A DNA stretch of 64,000 bases from Sclerurus mexicanus (taxonomy: Eukaryota > Chordata > Aves > Passeriformes > Furnariidae), in contig VWZF01005531.1 in NCBI GenBank assembly GCA_013396755.1, forward strand, positions 850,328 to 914,327, read 5' to 3'. Positions 62,244 to 64,000 of this stretch are shown here, piece by piece. The notes below the pieces were generated by a model. The model made no database searches. It had not been told where the DNA came from and was given only the letters and a program-made list of their open reading frames with translations. The translations under genes were made by a program, and so were the position numbers. Numbering within the stretch: position 1 is the stretch's first letter; the number at the start of each line of letters is the position of its first letter.

Positions 62244-62640
62244 TTCATAGATTTGTAATGCTCCAAGATAGGAGGGACCACTCTGTTATCCAGTCTGACC
62301 TGTTATATATCACAGGTCATTACATTTCACCACATTACCTCTTCATTGAGTCCGATAAATTGTGTTTTGCTAAGGACTATCTCCAGAAAGACATCTGTCT
62401 GGATGTAAAGACTTTAGGAGTCAGAGAATTCACCCTCCCCCTACTAGTGTATACCAGTGATTAGGCTCATTCTTATAAAAACCTCTGTTACTTTAAGCTT
62501 AATTTGTCCAGTTTCAGCTTCCAGCCATAGATTCAGGTTATGGTTCGCTTCACTGGACTGCAAAGCTCCTTGGTGTTCAGCCTTCTCTTCCAAAGAAAGT
62601 GCCTCTCTGAAGGACCTTTATGAGGGTAAATGTGCACGAA
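62244..62640 (-). mobile_element. Ancient CR1-type LINE 3' region
   Basis: TTCATAGATTTGTAATGCTC, GGAGGGACCACTCTGTTATC, CAGTCTGACC, then CCAGAAAGACATCTGTCTGG and TTAATTTGTCCAGTTTCAGC, TTCCAGCCATAG, follow in order the reverse complement of an old CR1-like 3' region that I recall from turtles and crocodilians. It is much older than the avian CR1 copies in this window. The right edge is uncertain. Confidence 0.6.
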
Positions 62641-64000
62641 AGAAGCTCCACCTAAGTAATTTCTCTCCAAGCCTTGGTTTTGTTTCACAGTGGTTTCTGT
62701 TCTCTCTGGGTATACACCTTACAAGCAGAACTTGCTGCCCTGCAGTTTTTCAGTGTCATTCTCACCAATCCCAACCACAGACAAGCTCAGAGCTCACTCA
62801 GTGACCTCTCAATTCGTGTAAGCGTTACTGGCAAAGGGAACTGGAGTATTGCACTGCAAACCCCTGCTTTCCTTCTGGTCCAATATAATCAGTAGAGTCT
62901 TTTGGTGTTAAGGGTACAACCTCCCTTCTTGTAGATGGGGGCTGTATTTTTATTCTAAGGTATGCAAACTGGTATTTTACTGTACCACTTCATTTCACAG
63001 GGCCATGCTTACCAAGTCATCAGACCAGTTTGTACCACAGCTTAAACATCCTGACTTTTACCATTCAGACAGTCTTTCCCTTATCTCCAGATTATGATTT
63101 TACTTCAACTCACAGATAAAGATGTCGAACTGCCAGGTCAAATATGAATTGTTACTGAATCAAATGAGAAAAATCCACATTCAATTAGAATTCCTCATTT
63201 ACTTACAACTCCTTCAAGGTTTAGTCCTCCTAATAATATACTTTGTTAACCATGCATAGCATTGGCATGCCGAAGGTAGCGTGATAAATACCTTCCAAAA
63301 CCCTTCTTGCAATAAACTTTATAATTCCATCAGAGGAGGACATCAGCTTTGCTCTAAGAACTGATATTAATTCTGGTCCTGTCCTTGAATACTCTGCTAA
63401 CAGAACCTTGTAGAAATTCATTCTTTATTTTGACTGAGCCTGATGGTTGGCTCACTGGTTTAAGTCATCCCACTTATTCTTTGTGGCTACTGACTGTCTA
63501 TTTAATATGTAAATATTGGTAGTTTTACAGAGTGTCCCAGGTCTTCTGTGGTCTAAAATCCAGACAAGATGAGCCTTAACTCACATATTTATGGTCTGAA
63601 GATGCCTATTTTGCAACCACTTTAACATGCAAAGAACCACATTCACGTGACCTTGCTTAACTAATTTATGGGTCTTTAGCAAGAGAGATCTTAAAACGTG
63701 CTCTTCTAAAGCCAAAGGAAGCAAACCCAGAGGACTTTGAAAAGAGTAAAGTGATGCTGCAGGACTAGTACCAGTCACTTCCCCTCACTTGAGAACACTG
63801 ATATCCTTCAGTCATTTTAAATGAGAGATTGAGTAAATGCAACTGCACTTATGCCTGAAGATGCTATTTGTCCTTTGGAGCCTGTAGGTCTAAAAAAACA
63901 GTAATAACTTTACTCCAAATGAATTAAATCCCCTCTGGGGGTTCTCCAGGCCAGGAAGACACATGCACATTCCAAAATGTTTATTTTACCATTCGTTCTG
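62641..64000. other. Intergenic, nothing recognised
   Basis: AT-rich non-coding sequence to the window end. No repeat or gene that I can support. Confidence 0.6.

Overview
This is vertebrate nuclear DNA, most likely from a bird. It has spliced exons with GT/AG borders in long AT-rich introns. The interspersed repeats I can recognise are almost all CR1-type LINE fragments with avian-style 3' ends, and repeat density is low. Older palindromic repeat remnants are also present, of a kind I associate with turtles, crocodilians and birds. There are no bacterial-type genes, operons or CRISPR arrays, and I see no rRNA or tRNA gene.

One gene is firmly identified: the cardiac T-box transcription factor TBX20, on the minus strand. 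Six coding exons are readable: exon 1 at 22082-21956, exon 2 at 19534-19300, exon 3 at 17916-17752, exon 4 at 12640-12532, exon 5 at 7136-6975 and exon 6 at 3516-3440. Their splice phases all agree. Together they encode the N-terminus, the conserved N-terminal motif and the whole T-box DNA-binding domain, about 291 residues. The C-terminal exons were not found and should lie beyond the left edge of the window. Around exons 1-2 and upstream (about 19-26 kb) there are several CpG-rich blocks, as expected for a developmental regulator.

From about 26.5 kb to 64 kb I find no confident protein-coding gene. This looks like the non-coding territory upstream of TBX20. It contains CR1 fragments, old palindromic repeats, low-complexity tracts and some stretches that could be cis-regulatory because cardiac-type transcription factor motifs cluster there. 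A small exon-like segment at 32904-32969 could belong to an unannotated transcript.

The assembly has visible defects. There is a 22-N gap in intron 2. A perfect 275-bp direct duplication in intron 1 is bounded by single Ns. A single N sits in exon 5 exactly where the protein departs from the family sequence. Most of the unusual structure near the gene is better explained by assembly than by biology. I did not find a convincing undescribed biological system.
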